Shown: positions 1-9,097 of the stretch, one piece after another
Numbering within the stretch: the first letter of the stretch is position 1
Layout: every line of letters starts with the position of its first letter
Assembly (NCBI GenBank): GCA_946544685.1
Contig: CAMNML010000003.1
Coordinates: forward strand, 1 to 64,000
DNA length: 64,000 nucleotides
Direction: 5' to 3'
DNA from: an uncultured Caryophanales bacterium
GTDB lineage: Bacteria; Bacillota_I; Bacilli_A; RF39; UBA660
Made by a program: the position numbers and the translations under genes
Notes under the pieces: generated by a model
The model's database searches: none
Seen by the model: the letters and a program-made list of their open reading frames with translations, nothing else
What the model was told of the DNA's origin: nothing

Positions 1-1513
1 TTTGTTTTTTATCTTTTACATTTGTTGCGTGTTTTATTACTGTTTTTTCATATATATTTCTTACAAATCTAGCATTTCCGAAGTTTTTCATATTTCTATT
101 TTCGTTTATTACTTCTTCTAGATATTTAATTGCTTCATCATCTACTATAAATCCATTTTTTGTTGCGAAGCCCATGAATATTTTTATTAATTCTTCTGTT
201 GTATAGTCATCAAATTCTAGTGTATATCCTATTCTTGATACTATTCCTGAGTTTGAGTCTAGGAAGTCTTGCATTTCACTCGTGTATCCAGCAAATATTA
301 CTACTAATTTATCTCTATAGTTTTCCATTGCTTGTATTAGTGTAGCTATTGCTTCTGCATTATATGAGTTTTCTCCTTTTACAGCTAGTGAGTATGCTTC
401 ATCTATGAATAGTACTCCATTTAAACTTTTGTTTATTACATCCATTGTTTTAGGAGCGGTTTGTCCTACATATTGTCCTACTAGGTCTTTACTTGATACT
501 TCTATTAGTTTATTTTCTTTTATGTATCCTAGATTATATAAGATATTTGATATGATTCTAGCTATTGTTGTTTTTCCTGTTCCTGGATTACCTAGGAATA
601 CCATATGAAGATTCATGTCTTTTATTGTTAGGTCTTTAGCTTTTTCTTTTAAATTTATAACATCAACTAAGTCATATAGAACTTTTTTTACTTTTTCTAG
701 TCCAACTAGATCATTTAAGTCTTTGAATATTTCTTCTAATGTTTTCTTTTCTTCTATCTTTGGTAATTCTTTATTGAATGATATATATCTTATTAAGTTA
801 TTTCTATATTCTACATAGTCATCATTTTTATATGTTTTTGTTATGTAGTCTAATAGATTTGGTTTCATATTATCTTCTATGTTAGTGCTTTCTAGTATAG
901 ATTCATATATATCTTGAATATCTGGATTTGTTCCTATTATATTAAATGTAAAGTATTTGTTTTTTATATTTTCTCTACCTAAGAAGAAGTTTGTTATTTC
1001 TTCTTTTGTTCCAATTACTAAAGTAGTTGTTTTTTCTTCTTTTTGTAAGAACTCTTCTAGGTTATTAAATAATTTAGTTTGTTCTTGAATATCTATATTA
1101 TTTATTCCTTTTAAGTTTGTTATAGTTATAAATCCTACATCGTAGTTAATATCTTTTTCTAAGTTTATTAAAGATATTGTTTTTTTGTTATTATTTTTAA
1201 TATAGTTAAAGTTTATTGAAGCAGTCTCTAGAATATATGTTAGTTCTTCTTTTGTTTCTTTATTATTTATTTCTATTAATATATTGAATGGTATATAGTT
1301 AGTTTCTATACCTTCATTATATTTTCTCATATATTCTATTATTTTTTTTAGTAATTCTTTTGATTCATCTTTTATATATAGTTTGTTTATTTTATCAAAA
1401 AGAGTAATCATTGTATTTTGACTACTCTCTTCAATTTCTTTTTTTTCTTCTTTTGGCAGTGTTTCTACTCCAAAGAAGTCTTTATATATGTCTTTAAAAT
1501 AGTCAGTATTCAT
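1..1513 (-). CDS. CbxX/CfxQ (SpoVK-like) AAA+ ATPase, C-terminus cut by window edge
   Basis: Open on the minus strand from ATG at 1511-1513 to the left edge, about 504 codons visible and no stop. The last third is a typical CbxX/CfxQ AAA+ domain: Walker A GNPGTGKTT near residues 306-314, Walker B VLFIDEAYSL near 368, then GYTSEMQDFLDSN and an arginine-finger-like SRIGY. The N-terminal ~270 residues look like a poorly conserved second ATPase-like or helical region. This family forms hexameric chaperone-like motors. Its ATG overlaps the telA TAA (TAATG), so the two are translationally coupled and the ATPase probably acts with TelA. Family call is sure; substrate is unknown. Confidence 0.88.
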   Translation of the reverse strand, partial: MNTDYFKDIYKDFFGVETLPKEEKKEIEESSQNTMITLFDKINKLYIKDESKELLKKIIEYMRKYNEGIETNYIPFNILIEINNKETKEELTYILETASINFNYIKNNNKKTISLINLEKDINYDVGFITITNLKGINNIDIQEQTKLFNNLEEFLQKEEKTTTLVIGTKEEITNFFLGRENIKNKYFTFNIIGTNPDIQDIYESILESTNIEDNMKPNLLDYITKTYKNDDYVEYRNNLIRYISFNKELPKIEEKKTLEEIFKDLNDLVGLEKVKKVLYDLVDVINLKEKAKDLTIKDMNLHMVFLGNPGTGKTTIARIISNILYNLGYIKENKLIEVSSKDLVGQYVGQTAPKTMDVINKSLNGVLFIDEAYSLAVKGENSYNAEAIATLIQAMENYRDKLVVIFAGYTSEMQDFLDSNSGIVSRIGYTLEFDDYTTEELIKIFMGFATKNGFIVDDEAIKYLEEVINENRNMKNFGNARFVRNIYEKTVIKHATNVKDKKQ

Positions 1514-2658
1514 TATTTTTCAACATGAATTTCAAGCATCTTATCTTTAAGTTCTTTTTCGATTGTTTCAAGTTCTTTTTCTGCTTCTTGACGCTTGATT
1601 CTTCCGTTTTTATGAATCTCAATTACTTTATCTAATGTTTCAATTAAGTCAGCATTTGTTTTCTTAATTGTTTCAATATTAACTATAGCTTTTTCTGATT
1701 CTTCAGCTATATCTATTGATCCTTGTTTTAGTGTTTCACTGTTTTTTACTAGCATTTCGTTTGTTAATTTAGATACTGCTTGTTGTGATTTTAGTGCGTT
1801 TTTAGCATTATTTATTCCTAATGCAAGTACCATTTGGTTTTTCCAAAGTGGGATTGTATTTGTTATTGAACTTTGGATTTTTTCTACTAGTTCTGCTTCA
1901 TTGTTTTGAAGTAGTCTAATTTGTGGAGCCATTTGTATTGATATGATTCTTGTTGTTTTTAAGTCATAGATTTTCTTTTCAAATCTATTTATCATGTTTT
2001 CCATATCATTTACTTTTTGTACGTCTAGTTGTTCTCCTGATTTTTTAGCAGTCTCTTGTAATTCTGGTAATACTTTATTTCTTAGTTCTTCTAGTTTTCT
2101 TTCACCAGCTATTATGTATAAAGATATTTCTTTAAAGTATTCTAGATTCTTTTCATACATTGTGTCAAAGATACTAATATCTTTTAACATTTGTAGTTTA
2201 TCTTTTTCTAGTCCACTTTCAATTGTATCAATATTTTTTTCAATTTTACTGTATTTCGCAATAGCGAAGTCTACTTCTTTTTTAGCGTTGTTAAATAGTT
2301 TTGCGAAGAATCCTTTATTACCACCTGATACATCTTTATCAAATGCTTTTATTTGACTTACTAGGTCTGCAAGTAGGTCTCCTGTTTCTCCTAGATTTTT
2401 TGTTTTAACATCTTCTAAGATACTGTCTGAAAACTCAGATATTTTTTCTTGAGCTGCGGCTCCATATTGAATTACTTGAGTTGTATCTGTTACATCAATT
2501 TTACTATTGAATTCATCTATAGCTTTTTGTTCTTCTTTTGTTAGAATATCATAGTTAAGTGAGTTTTCTATTTTTTCTTCTGTTACTTTTTCACTTGTTA
2601 GATTTTCTATACTTTCTTCATTTACTTTTTGTTCTACTTTTAATTCTAAACCTTCCAT
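1513..2658 (-). CDS. telA: TelA/YaaN family protein (toxic anion resistance family)
   Basis: 381 residues, mostly predicted helix and coiled coil, no membrane segment. The run AAAQEKISEFSDSILEDV and the later QLRLLQNNEAEL-type stretch (here PQIRLLQNNEAELVEKIQ) are characteristic of the TelA/YaaN family, named for tellurite resistance but with no settled biochemical role. Ribosome-binding site AGGAGG precedes ATG 2656-2658. It has its own promoter and is followed by the AAA+ ATPase with a one-base overlap. In Bacillus subtilis yaaN is beside xpaC; an xpaC-like gene lies about 4 kb upstream here, supporting a shared pathway. Tellurite resistance itself should not be inferred from the name. Confidence 0.87.
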   Translation of the reverse strand: MEGLELKVEQKVNEESIENLTSEKVTEEKIENSLNYDILTKEEQKAIDEFNSKIDVTDTTQVIQYGAAAQEKISEFSDSILEDVKTKNLGETGDLLADLVSQIKAFDKDVSGGNKGFFAKLFNNAKKEVDFAIAKYSKIEKNIDTIESGLEKDKLQMLKDISIFDTMYEKNLEYFKEISLYIIAGERKLEELRNKVLPELQETAKKSGEQLDVQKVNDMENMINRFEKKIYDLKTTRIISIQMAPQIRLLQNNEAELVEKIQSSITNTIPLWKNQMVLALGINNAKNALKSQQAVSKLTNEMLVKNSETLKQGSIDIAEESEKAIVNIETIKKTNADLIETLDKVIEIHKNGRIKRQEAEKELETIEKELKDKMLEIHVEK

Positions 2659-2683
2659 AAATCCTCCTAATAATCTATATTAT

Positions 2684-2712
2684 ATTTTATTATAATTCTC
2701 TTATTTAGTCAA
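2684..2712 (-). promoter_or_regulatory. Sigma-A-type promoter of telA-AAA+ operon
   Basis: On the minus strand TTGACT (2707-2712), a 17-base spacer and TAAAAT (2684-2689) lie about 25 bases before the telA start. The palindrome TCGAATTCGA lies further upstream and might bind a regulator. Confidence 0.6.
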
Positions 2713-2829
2713 TTGATTTAGAGCGCTAAATATGTTTGATTTCATAAAAAATTCATTTTTAAACCCATCGAATTCGACGGAATTAGAATTTATTTTTTGA
2801 TGTTTTTTATAAAATAATAATAAAAGCTA

Positions 2830-2968
2830 TTGATTTTCATTTAGTTTATGTTATATTTTAATGTATGCAAATTTTCATACATTTTGTGTCTGATGAATTA
2901 ATTCATTGGATCAAACCCGTGTTGGCGCCAAGCGCCGCTTAAAGAGACAACTATTATGGTTGTTTTTT
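2830..2968 (+). ncRNA. Candidate small structured RNA with promoter and terminator
   Basis: Plus-strand signal in a gene-free gap: -35 TTGATT (2830-2835), 16-base spacer, -10 TATATT (2852-2857), predicted start near 2864. A 7-bp stem AGACAAC/GTTGTTT runs into a T tract (2943-2968). The predicted ~105-nt RNA starts with a TGTATG...CATACA hairpin and holds a GC-rich stem GGCGC/GCGCC with a CAA loop, striking in this AT-rich sequence. No start codon with a ribosome-binding site is inside. It matches no riboswitch or RNA family I recognise; it reads toward the 3' ends of minus-strand genes, so it is not an obvious leader. Confidence 0.45.
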
Positions 2969-2973
2969 TAATG

Positions 2974-3012
2974 CAAAAATCAGTATATTCGTTTTGAACA
3001 TACTGATTATTT
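2974..3012 (-). terminator. Terminator of the 9.1-3.0 kb operon
   Basis: Stem AATCAGTAT (2978-2986) / ATACTGATT (3000-3008) flanked by A/T tracts on both sides, so it may work in both directions. Confidence 0.6.
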
Positions 3013-3036
3013 TTAATTATGTGTAATTACACGGAA

Positions 3037-3513
3037 TTAAATTTTAATTATATTTATTATGTAATTTTTTACAATATATGAAGCAACTGCTATTATTAAT
3101 AATATTTTTATTATATTGTAAGCACATGCAGTTTTAGTTAGTTTAATGTTATCTTTTTGCCATTCATATATTGATTCAGGAATACAATAATTAGGATTAT
3201 CTTTGTCATATACAACAGTTATTTGTTCTTCAGCATTAAATTTTAAATTTTCTAAAGATTTATACCTTTCAGATAAACTATATTCTTTTCCATCTATCTC
3301 ATAATCTATAGTAAGATTACTTGTATATCTTTCTGGCGAACCATGATATTCTTTAACTTCTTTTACTGTTCCTATTGTTTTATTTTTAAATGTCTCTAAG
3401 TATTTATATTCTTTACTCAAACTAAAAATATTGAATGTTAGTCCAATTAGAGAATATACCAGAGAAAGGAAAAAAATTATAATTATTAGTTCTATTATAG
3501 TTCTTTTTAACAT
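3037..3513 (-). CDS. DUF3592-like membrane protein
   Basis: The open frame reaches 3546, but ATG at 3511-3513 follows AGGTG at good distance, giving ~158 residues beginning MLKRT. One N-terminal and one C-terminal membrane segment enclose an extracytoplasmic beta-rich domain with the DUF3592 pattern: a variable linker (GTVKEVKEYHG), Tyr-rich strand, YEIDGKEY, and a final VVYDKDNPNYC. Last gene of the operon, before a terminator. A second DUF3592-like protein is at 5189-5677. Function unknown. Confidence 0.6.
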   Translation of the reverse strand: MLKRTIIELIIIIFFLSLVYSLIGLTFNIFSLSKEYKYLETFKNKTIGTVKEVKEYHGSPERYTSNLTIDYEIDGKEYSLSERYKSLENLKFNAEEQITVVYDKDNPNYCIPESIYEWQKDNIKLTKTACAYNIIKILLIIAVASYIVKNYIINIIKI

Positions 3514-3521
3514 GTGTACAC

Positions 3522-4154
3522 CTATTTTTCCAATATAAATTCCCAAGTGTATTTTTTATATCCTGCTCTTATTGTTTCGTCTTCATTTAAAATTATGATA
3601 TTCCAGTTAGGTGTTAATTCATCGAATTGTTCTTGATTAAATAATCTTCTATATTTATTTGTTTTTGGTTCATAATATAAATTTTCTTCTATAATTTGTG
3701 TATCTTCATTTACATAGTTATTTTTATCTGAGTTCATTCTTCCAATAAATAATCCACCTGGTTTTAATATTCTTCTTATTTCTTCAAATATTTCTTTTGT
3801 CTTGTCCATTGTAAAATAATGTAATGATAAGTTTGCATTTATTAGACTAATTGAATTATCTTCAAATGGTAATTTATTTGATACGTCTAGGTGTTGTGTT
3901 TTGATATTTGGATATTTTTCTTTAATTTGTCCTAATGCATATGATGATATATCACAAGCTATAACATCATATCCTTTTTCTTTAAGATATACTGAGTCTT
4001 GTCCTAATCCGCATCCTAGGTCTAATGCGATACCAGTATTATTTTGATTTATTATATCTTTATATTTTTCCATCCAAATATCATTTAGGTAATCTGTTTT
4101 TTGCTTTTTCATATCTTCTAGGAATGCTTGATTCCAAAATTTTTCATCATTCAT
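3522..4154 (-). CDS. Class I SAM-dependent methyltransferase
   Basis: 210 residues. SAM-binding motif I ALDLGCGLGQDS near residue 44, acidic motif II end VIACDIS, and post-motif RRILKPGGLFIGRM are typical of the Methyltransf_11/25 group. Soluble, complete length. Start supported by AAGGAG seven bases upstream. It lies in an operon with TelA-pathway-like genes; small-molecule methyltransferases of the TehB kind are roughly this size and this one could act on metalloid oxyanions, but the substrate cannot be read from sequence. Confidence 0.8.
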   Translation of the reverse strand: MNDEKFWNQAFLEDMKKQKTDYLNDIWMEKYKDIINQNNTGIALDLGCGLGQDSVYLKEKGYDVIACDISSYALGQIKEKYPNIKTQHLDVSNKLPFEDNSISLINANLSLHYFTMDKTKEIFEEIRRILKPGGLFIGRMNSDKNNYVNEDTQIIEENLYYEPKTNKYRRLFNQEQFDELTPNWNIIILNEDETIRAGYKKYTWEFILEK

Positions 4155-4156
4155 AT

Positions 4157-4618
4157 TTAATTCTCCTTGTTTTCATATAAACTAATTATTCTGTTAATTA
4201 ATTCTGGTAGTATTCCACTTTTTGTATATCCTATATATGGAGAAGCAGTGCTTCCAGTCCAATAGTCTTGTCTTTGCATAAGAGTTATTAATGCTAAAGA
4301 TTCTAGAATGTTTAATTTTTTTACTTTATCTAACGTGATTCCTCTTAAGTCTAATTTTTTATCATATTCATCATAGTTTCTACACATTATTTTTAATTCA
4401 TTTAATTCTTTCATTAGACTATTTATTATTTTATTTATTTTTTCTTTATCTGATAGATTGGTTGTTATTTCGTATCCTTGGTATTTTTTGAATATTTCAT
4501 ATACTTCGTTTTTGTTTAGCATATCTTGTTCATCAAAACTTTTATCATCTATAGATAAATATTCTTTATTTAAATCTTGTTTTTTTTCTTTTTTCTTAAA
4601 TATACTAAATAGTCCCAT
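4157..4618 (-). CDS. Conserved hypothetical protein, possible DUF6508-like
   Basis: 153 residues, soluble, starting with a very basic lysine cluster (KKKEKKQ). The C-terminal half contains ALITLMQRQDYWTGS and GILPELINRIIS, a pattern I associate weakly with DUF6508 proteins. Tightly packed in the operon with the methyltransferase (two bases between). No catalytic motif is evident. Function unknown. Confidence 0.5.
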   Translation of the reverse strand: MGLFSIFKKKEKKQDLNKEYLSIDDKSFDEQDMLNKNEVYEIFKKYQGYEITTNLSDKEKINKIINSLMKELNELKIMCRNYDEYDKKLDLRGITLDKVKKLNILESLALITLMQRQDYWTGSTASPYIGYTKSGILPELINRIISLYENKEN

Positions 4619-4630
4619 AAATCCTCCTAG

Positions 4631-5179
4631 TTATTTTATTCTTTCAATAAGTCTTTTTAAATAATTTTTTGCTCTAATAAATCTATTAGTAAAACTTTCT
4701 TTAAATTTAGGAAATAACCATGGAGCTACAACTGCTACAAACCATAAGCAATCAAAATAGTGACCTTTTAATAAAGCTACAATTCCTAGAATTATTATTG
4801 ATATGAAAGCTATTATCAAACATAATACAACGATTAGGTTACCTATATTTTTTAAATCATTTTTATGTTCGAAATCTATTTCACGTTTTTTTATTAAACT
4901 GTCTGCTTTCTCTTTGAATGTATTATATTTATTCATAAATTGTTCTAAATTAGTTATATTATTTTCTGGTTTATATATATTATTTCTATAACTAATTGTA
5001 AAGTCTTCTAATACTTCTAAATCAACATTTTTATAAGTTGATATATCTAGATTTATATTAAATTCATCTGCAAACATTTTTAATAGTTTATTTCTGCATT
5101 TCATTGAAATAAAACTTGATTCATTTATATATGTTTTTAATTCATTATTTATTTCATTTAGAGTTTCTTCTTTATCCAT
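4631..5179 (-). CDS. Hypothetical protein with two C-terminal membrane segments
   Basis: 182 residues: ~115 helical charged residues, then two membrane segments (around LIVVLCLIIAFISIIILGIV and FDCLWFVAVVAPWLF) and a basic tail. No recognised family. Member of the minus-strand operon from 9097 to 3037; ribosome-binding site AGGAG precedes the start. Confidence 0.55.
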   Translation of the reverse strand: MDKEETLNEINNELKTYINESSFISMKCRNKLLKMFADEFNINLDISTYKNVDLEVLEDFTISYRNNIYKPENNITNLEQFMNKYNTFKEKADSLIKKREIDFEHKNDLKNIGNLIVVLCLIIAFISIIILGIVALLKGHYFDCLWFVAVVAPWLFPKFKESFTNRFIRAKNYLKRLIERIK

Positions 5180-5188
5180 AAATACTCC

Positions 5189-5677
5189 TTAATTATTTTT
5201 ATTAATTGGATTGTAATACTTTTTATTACAGTAAAATAAATATACAAGTAGTGTTAATAGGCTTAATACTGTTGGTATGATTATCATTATTTTTTTATCT
5301 AGGCTTTCATCTATTGCTAAATATCCGGTCGCAAATTTTGGTATTATTTCTTCTAGATTATTTGGATTGTATTTGATATATATTTTATCTCCTGGTTTTA
5401 AAGATTCTGTTTTTTTTCCTTTATAGATTCCTTTTGTTTCATATTCTTTTCCATCTACCGTATATTTTGTTGTAATGTGATGGAAGTATTTTATACCTGA
5501 GCCATATTTTTTTGTAGTTGTTGTCATTTTATAGTCAATTACTATTCCTGTTGTTGGTTCTGTACATCTTTTCATATATTCTTCTGATTTGTCGACACTT
5601 TTTATGGCTATAATGCTAGTTATTAGTATTATTGTTGCTATTATTATTATTATTGTTCTTCTTTTTTTGAAATCCAT
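5189..5677 (-). CDS. DUF3592-like membrane protein
   Basis: 162 residues with an N-terminal membrane anchor, an outward domain (TTGIVIDYKM, YTVDGKEYETKG, GDKIYIKYNPNN) and a C-terminal membrane segment; the pattern is that of DUF3592. Ribosome-binding site AAGGA overlaps the end of the upstream solute-binding gene. Paralogous in architecture to the protein at 3037-3513. Function unknown. Confidence 0.6.
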   Translation of the reverse strand: MDFKKRRTIIIIIATIILITSIIAIKSVDKSEEYMKRCTEPTTGIVIDYKMTTTTKKYGSGIKYFHHITTKYTVDGKEYETKGIYKGKKTESLKPGDKIYIKYNPNNLEEIIPKFATGYLAIDESLDKKIMIIIPTVLSLLTLLVYLFYCNKKYYNPINKNN

Positions 5678-5680
5678 AAA

Positions 5681-6877
5681 TTAGTTTCCTTTTAAATAAT
5701 CAATTAGTTTGTTATATGTATCCATTTTTAAGCTTGATACTGTGCTTTTAATTGTTTGAGGTACTCCTATTCCAATATTTGATACATCGTATGTTCCACC
5801 TGTTACACCAGTTCTAAATCCATATTTTTCCCAAGCAATTTGTCCTATTTCTGGATCGTTTAGAGCAGTGTATAGTAGTTGTCCATTTTCTGTAAATGCT
5901 GCAAAACAGTGTGAGTTCCATATTGTAGGTGTAGGATATAATATTCTTATATCATCTTTTACTTGATTGAATGCATCTGGTGTTTTATTTGCGAAGTCTA
6001 TTATACTTTTTTCATAGTCTACAATCATTGGTTCTCCACCCATACCTGTTTTTAGATATCTTTCGAATAGGTCTGCTGGAGTATTATTCATATATCCTGA
6101 TTTTGTATAGAATTCTTTTAATTTTGGTAAGTTTTTGTCAACGTTTTCATTTGTTACTTGAGCTTCACTTAGGATTGATAATAATAGTCCATAATATGTT
6201 GCGCCAGGAGAAGATGTTACTGGATCAGTTGATGCGATATTGATTTGTCCATATAGATTAAGTCCAATATCTTTCCATTTTTTTCCTTCTAAGATGTATG
6301 TTATAAGTTTGTCCATATCTGTTATATAGTATACACCATCTGTTTCTGTAACTATTTTTTCTTTAATTAGAGCGTCTACTACTTCACCCCAGCTATATAT
6401 TACTATTGGAGTATTTAGTGTTAGTCCACCTTCTAGTACTGTATATCTATCTGCTTCTCCAAGTTCTTTATTAGGAGCTAGTTTATAGTAGTCATAGAAT
6501 CTTTGGTCTGATGTAAATAATGCGTCATACTTTGATACTCCTGGTGTATTAATTTGTACATCTTCATTGTTTTTTAGTTTGTTTATTATATCTTGGTTTC
6601 CTAGATTAACGCTTTCTCTTATTAATGGTTTAGTTATTGTTTTTCCATTACTCCATGTATCATATACTACGTTTAGTTTGTATTTTTTTTCTAGTATTTT
6701 TTTAATATCTTCATCTTGTAGGAAGTCTTCTTTTCCTCCACCTGTTGCGACATATACTGTTGTTAGATTTTTAGATAGAGTTATTCCTTTTTCATCTTTT
6801 AGATATTTTATTAATATAATTGTTCCAATTAGTACTATAAATAATATTATACCTATTATTGTTTTTTTATTTTTCAT
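5681..6877 (-). CDS. Membrane-anchored extracellular solute-binding-like protein
   Basis: Start placed at ATG 6875-6877 after GAGGTG, rather than the upstream GTG at 6889; 398 residues. An N-terminal uncleaved-looking membrane segment is followed by a periplasmic-binding-protein type II fold: VYVATGGGKEDFL, DALFTSDQRFYDYY, INIASTDPVTSSPGATYYG, and GVPQTIKSTVSSL near the end. No lipobox. Starts eleven bases inside the xpaC-like gene. No permease or ATPase of an ABC importer is nearby, so it likely serves as a sensor or scaffold with the VWA protein rather than in uptake. Confidence 0.7.
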   Translation of the reverse strand: MKNKKTIIGIILFIVLIGTIILIKYLKDEKGITLSKNLTTVYVATGGGKEDFLQDEDIKKILEKKYKLNVVYDTWSNGKTITKPLIRESVNLGNQDIINKLKNNEDVQINTPGVSKYDALFTSDQRFYDYYKLAPNKELGEADRYTVLEGGLTLNTPIVIYSWGEVVDALIKEKIVTETDGVYYITDMDKLITYILEGKKWKDIGLNLYGQINIASTDPVTSSPGATYYGLLLSILSEAQVTNENVDKNLPKLKEFYTKSGYMNNTPADLFERYLKTGMGGEPMIVDYEKSIIDFANKTPDAFNQVKDDIRILYPTPTIWNSHCFAAFTENGQLLYTALNDPEIGQIAWEKYGFRTGVTGGTYDVSNIGIGVPQTIKSTVSSLKMDTYNKLIDYLKGN

Positions 6878-7496
6878 CTTGCACCTCACTCTTTATTATA
6901 TTGTCTTCTACTATTCCGTCTGCTTTTAACATTAGTTCATATACTTTCATGTCTGCATCTGTATCCATTATGTCTTTTTGATATAGATTTGATAGTATTG
7001 TTTTGAATGCTTTGTTTGTGTCTTTTATAATTTTTTCTGCTTTTGTCATGAATGTTTTTTCATCTTTGGATGTTAGTCTTGTATTTTCTATTTCATCATA
7101 TCTTGTAGTTATTTTTATTAATACTGGTAAGTAGTAGTCAAAGAAGTTGTTTAGACTTTTTTCTTTTTTTGGATTTTTTTCTACTTCTTCTAGTATTTTA
7201 TTTATTGTTTCATTTATTTCTTTTAAGTCTTCTTTTGTTTCTGTTTTTTCTACTTTTGGTATTAAATTTTTAATTTGTTTTTGTTCTTTTTTTGCTTCCC
7301 CAATCTTCTCGTATAATGATCTATTTGTATTTTTTAGTTTTTCTTTTGTTTTTACTCCTGAAAACATTAGTTCTGACGCTAGGAATGCACAACCTCCTAT
7401 TACTAGGGATGGCGCAAGTGCGACTGATAGTCCTAGGTATGGTATTGCGAAGAATGTGCTTCCAAGTATTGCGGAAGTTATTTCTTTATTTTTCAT
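6867..7496 (-). CDS. XpaC-like 5-bromo-4-chloroindolyl phosphate hydrolysis family protein
   Basis: 209 residues. A hydrophobic Gly/Ala-rich N-terminal hairpin (AILGSTFFAIPYLGLSVAL and VIGGCAFLASELMFSG) precedes a long helical domain with KIEEIEN-type heptads and the end LMLKADGIVEDN. This is the XpaC layout; B. subtilis xpaC is next to yaaN/telA. The family name reflects an overexpression phenotype, not a proven enzyme. Start overlaps the VWA gene stop (TAATG). Likely membrane partner of TelA. Confidence 0.7.
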   Translation of the reverse strand: MKNKEITSAILGSTFFAIPYLGLSVALAPSLVIGGCAFLASELMFSGVKTKEKLKNTNRSLYEKIGEAKKEQKQIKNLIPKVEKTETKEDLKEINETINKILEEVEKNPKKEKSLNNFFDYYLPVLIKITTRYDEIENTRLTSKDEKTFMTKAEKIIKDTNKAFKTILSNLYQKDIMDTDADMKVYELMLKADGIVEDNIIKSEVQDEK

Positions 7497-9097
7497 TAGT
7501 TATAACTCCTTACTTCTTTAAATGCTTTCTTTAGTCCTTGTTTTCCATCAAAGATTTTTCCATTTGTTAAGTCAGCTATTTCTTTTAGTTGTCTTTCACT
7601 TGATGAACCAAACGTAATACTATAGATTGGTACTGTTTTACTAGTTTTTTCATAGTAATTTTTTAGGTCTTTGAATTTACCATTATTAGAAGCACCGTCT
7701 GTCATAAGTATTATTGTTTTTGTATAGTCATTTGATTCGCTTTCTAGTATTTTTAATCCTTCTATACTTGGTGCATATATATTTGTTGCGCCTACTGTTT
7801 CTAGATTATTTATTTGTTTTATTACTTCTTTTGTTTCACTTCCTAGTTTTGTTGGATAAATATCTTCTACATCACTTGAGAATGTTATTACTGTTATTTT
7901 GTCTTTATCTCCAAATTGTAGATTATCTAGTGATGCTGTTTCATAGTCTAGTATATATGTCATTGCTTCTTTTAGTTCATCTAGTCCATCTCCATACATA
8001 CTTCCTGATACGTCTAGACAGAATACTACGTGTGTTGGTTTTCTAAGGGACTCTATATATAGATTTATTGCTTCTGTCATTACAGTTTTACTTGGGTATT
8101 TCATATCTTTTAGATATTTTGTTGTATCTATTCCCCAGTCTTTATTAAATGTATTTTGATCTGTATCTTTTTTTATTCCTCCATACCACGATCTATATCC
8201 TTTTTGTTCTAGTAGTTTTATCATTTCATCGCTTCTTAGATATTCTTGAAGTTTATTGAATTTTTCTTTTGTTTTTGTATCTTTTGAATCGTTGTTTATG
8301 TAAGCAAATGGCATATCGTTTATTGCGACACCATCTGTTGGATATATTAAGTATAGTGGTTCTTTGTTTTCTTTAACTAACTTTTTATTTAGTTCAATTA
8401 ATTTACTTTCATAATTAATCATTGCGTTATAGTCACCGTTTAAGTATATTTCTGTTAGATAGTCTTCGTCTCCTGATACTCTTTCTACTCCTTTAAAGAA
8501 GTCTTTTAGATCATTTTGAAGTTGTTCTTTCTTTAACATATCACTTGTTAGCACTTCTGGATTTCCAGCTAAACTATTTAAGAAACTTAAGTAAGCAGTG
8601 GCTCCTGTATTTGTTTGTGTTACTGAAGACATTATGTATTTTAGTTTTCCTTGCTTTATTGCTTCTAGTATGTCTTTATTTTTTATTTCTTTGTCTAGTC
8701 CTAGTTCTTTAGCTTTAGATTTTTCTACAGCCATTACAACTGGGTCTATTACTATTGATTTACTGTCTGTAATATTGTTTTTTTCTAACATGTATAACCA
8801 GATTGAATTTGATATCCATACTGCATCATAGTCTTTACTATTTTGATTTAGAATATCTACTATTTCTAGGTCACCGTAGTGTTCTATTTCTACTTTGATG
8901 TTGTTCTTTTTTCCGTATTTAATTATTTCATTATCAACAGAACTTGTACTTGTTGATGCGATTATTTTGAATGTGTCTTTTGATTTTGTTTTTGTCTCAA
9001 TAGTTTCATTATCATTATTACCACATGATTTTATTAATAAAAATCCCATTATTATCATTATAATCCATACTACTGTTTTAGAATTATCTTTCTTCAT
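7496..9097 (-). CDS. Membrane-tethered solute-binding domain fused to a VWA domain
   Basis: ATG at 9095-9097 is chosen over 9103 because GAGGG is only one base from the earlier ATG. About 533 residues: N-terminal membrane segment, SBP_bac_11-like domain (DYDAVWISNSIWLYML, SVTQTNTGATAYLSFL, EIYLNGDYNAMINYESKL, DGVAINDMPFAY), then a C-terminal von Willebrand A domain with intact MIDAS DVSGSMYG (near residue 358), TIILMTDGASNNG and a conserved end. VWA domains bind partners through a metal. First gene of the operon with xpaC-like and a second binding protein. Confidence 0.85.
   Translation of the reverse strand: MKKDNSKTVVWIIMIIMGFLLIKSCGNNDNETIETKTKSKDTFKIIASTSTSSVDNEIIKYGKKNNIKVEIEHYGDLEIVDILNQNSKDYDAVWISNSIWLYMLEKNNITDSKSIVIDPVVMAVEKSKAKELGLDKEIKNKDILEAIKQGKLKYIMSSVTQTNTGATAYLSFLNSLAGNPEVLTSDMLKKEQLQNDLKDFFKGVERVSGDEDYLTEIYLNGDYNAMINYESKLIELNKKLVKENKEPLYLIYPTDGVAINDMPFAYINNDSKDTKTKEKFNKLQEYLRSDEMIKLLEQKGYRSWYGGIKKDTDQNTFNKDWGIDTTKYLKDMKYPSKTVMTEAINLYIESLRKPTHVVFCLDVSGSMYGDGLDELKEAMTYILDYETASLDNLQFGDKDKITVITFSSDVEDIYPTKLGSETKEVIKQINNLETVGATNIYAPSIEGLKILESESNDYTKTIILMTDGASNNGKFKDLKNYYEKTSKTVPIYSITFGSSSERQLKEIADLTNGKIFDGKQGLKKAFKEVRSYN

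Noticed and set aside
1994..2356. 120-codon plus-strand frame
   Set aside because: Shadow of telA, low-complexity Ser/Phe composition typical of antisense frames.
2890..2945. tRNA or tmRNA fragment (GGGTTTGATCC on the minus strand)
   Set aside because: T-loop-like bases but flanking stems do not pair; no acceptor end.
3522..4154. tehB tellurite methyltransferase symbol
   Set aside because: Size and fold fit but substrate-specific residues cannot be judged; kept as generic methyltransferase.
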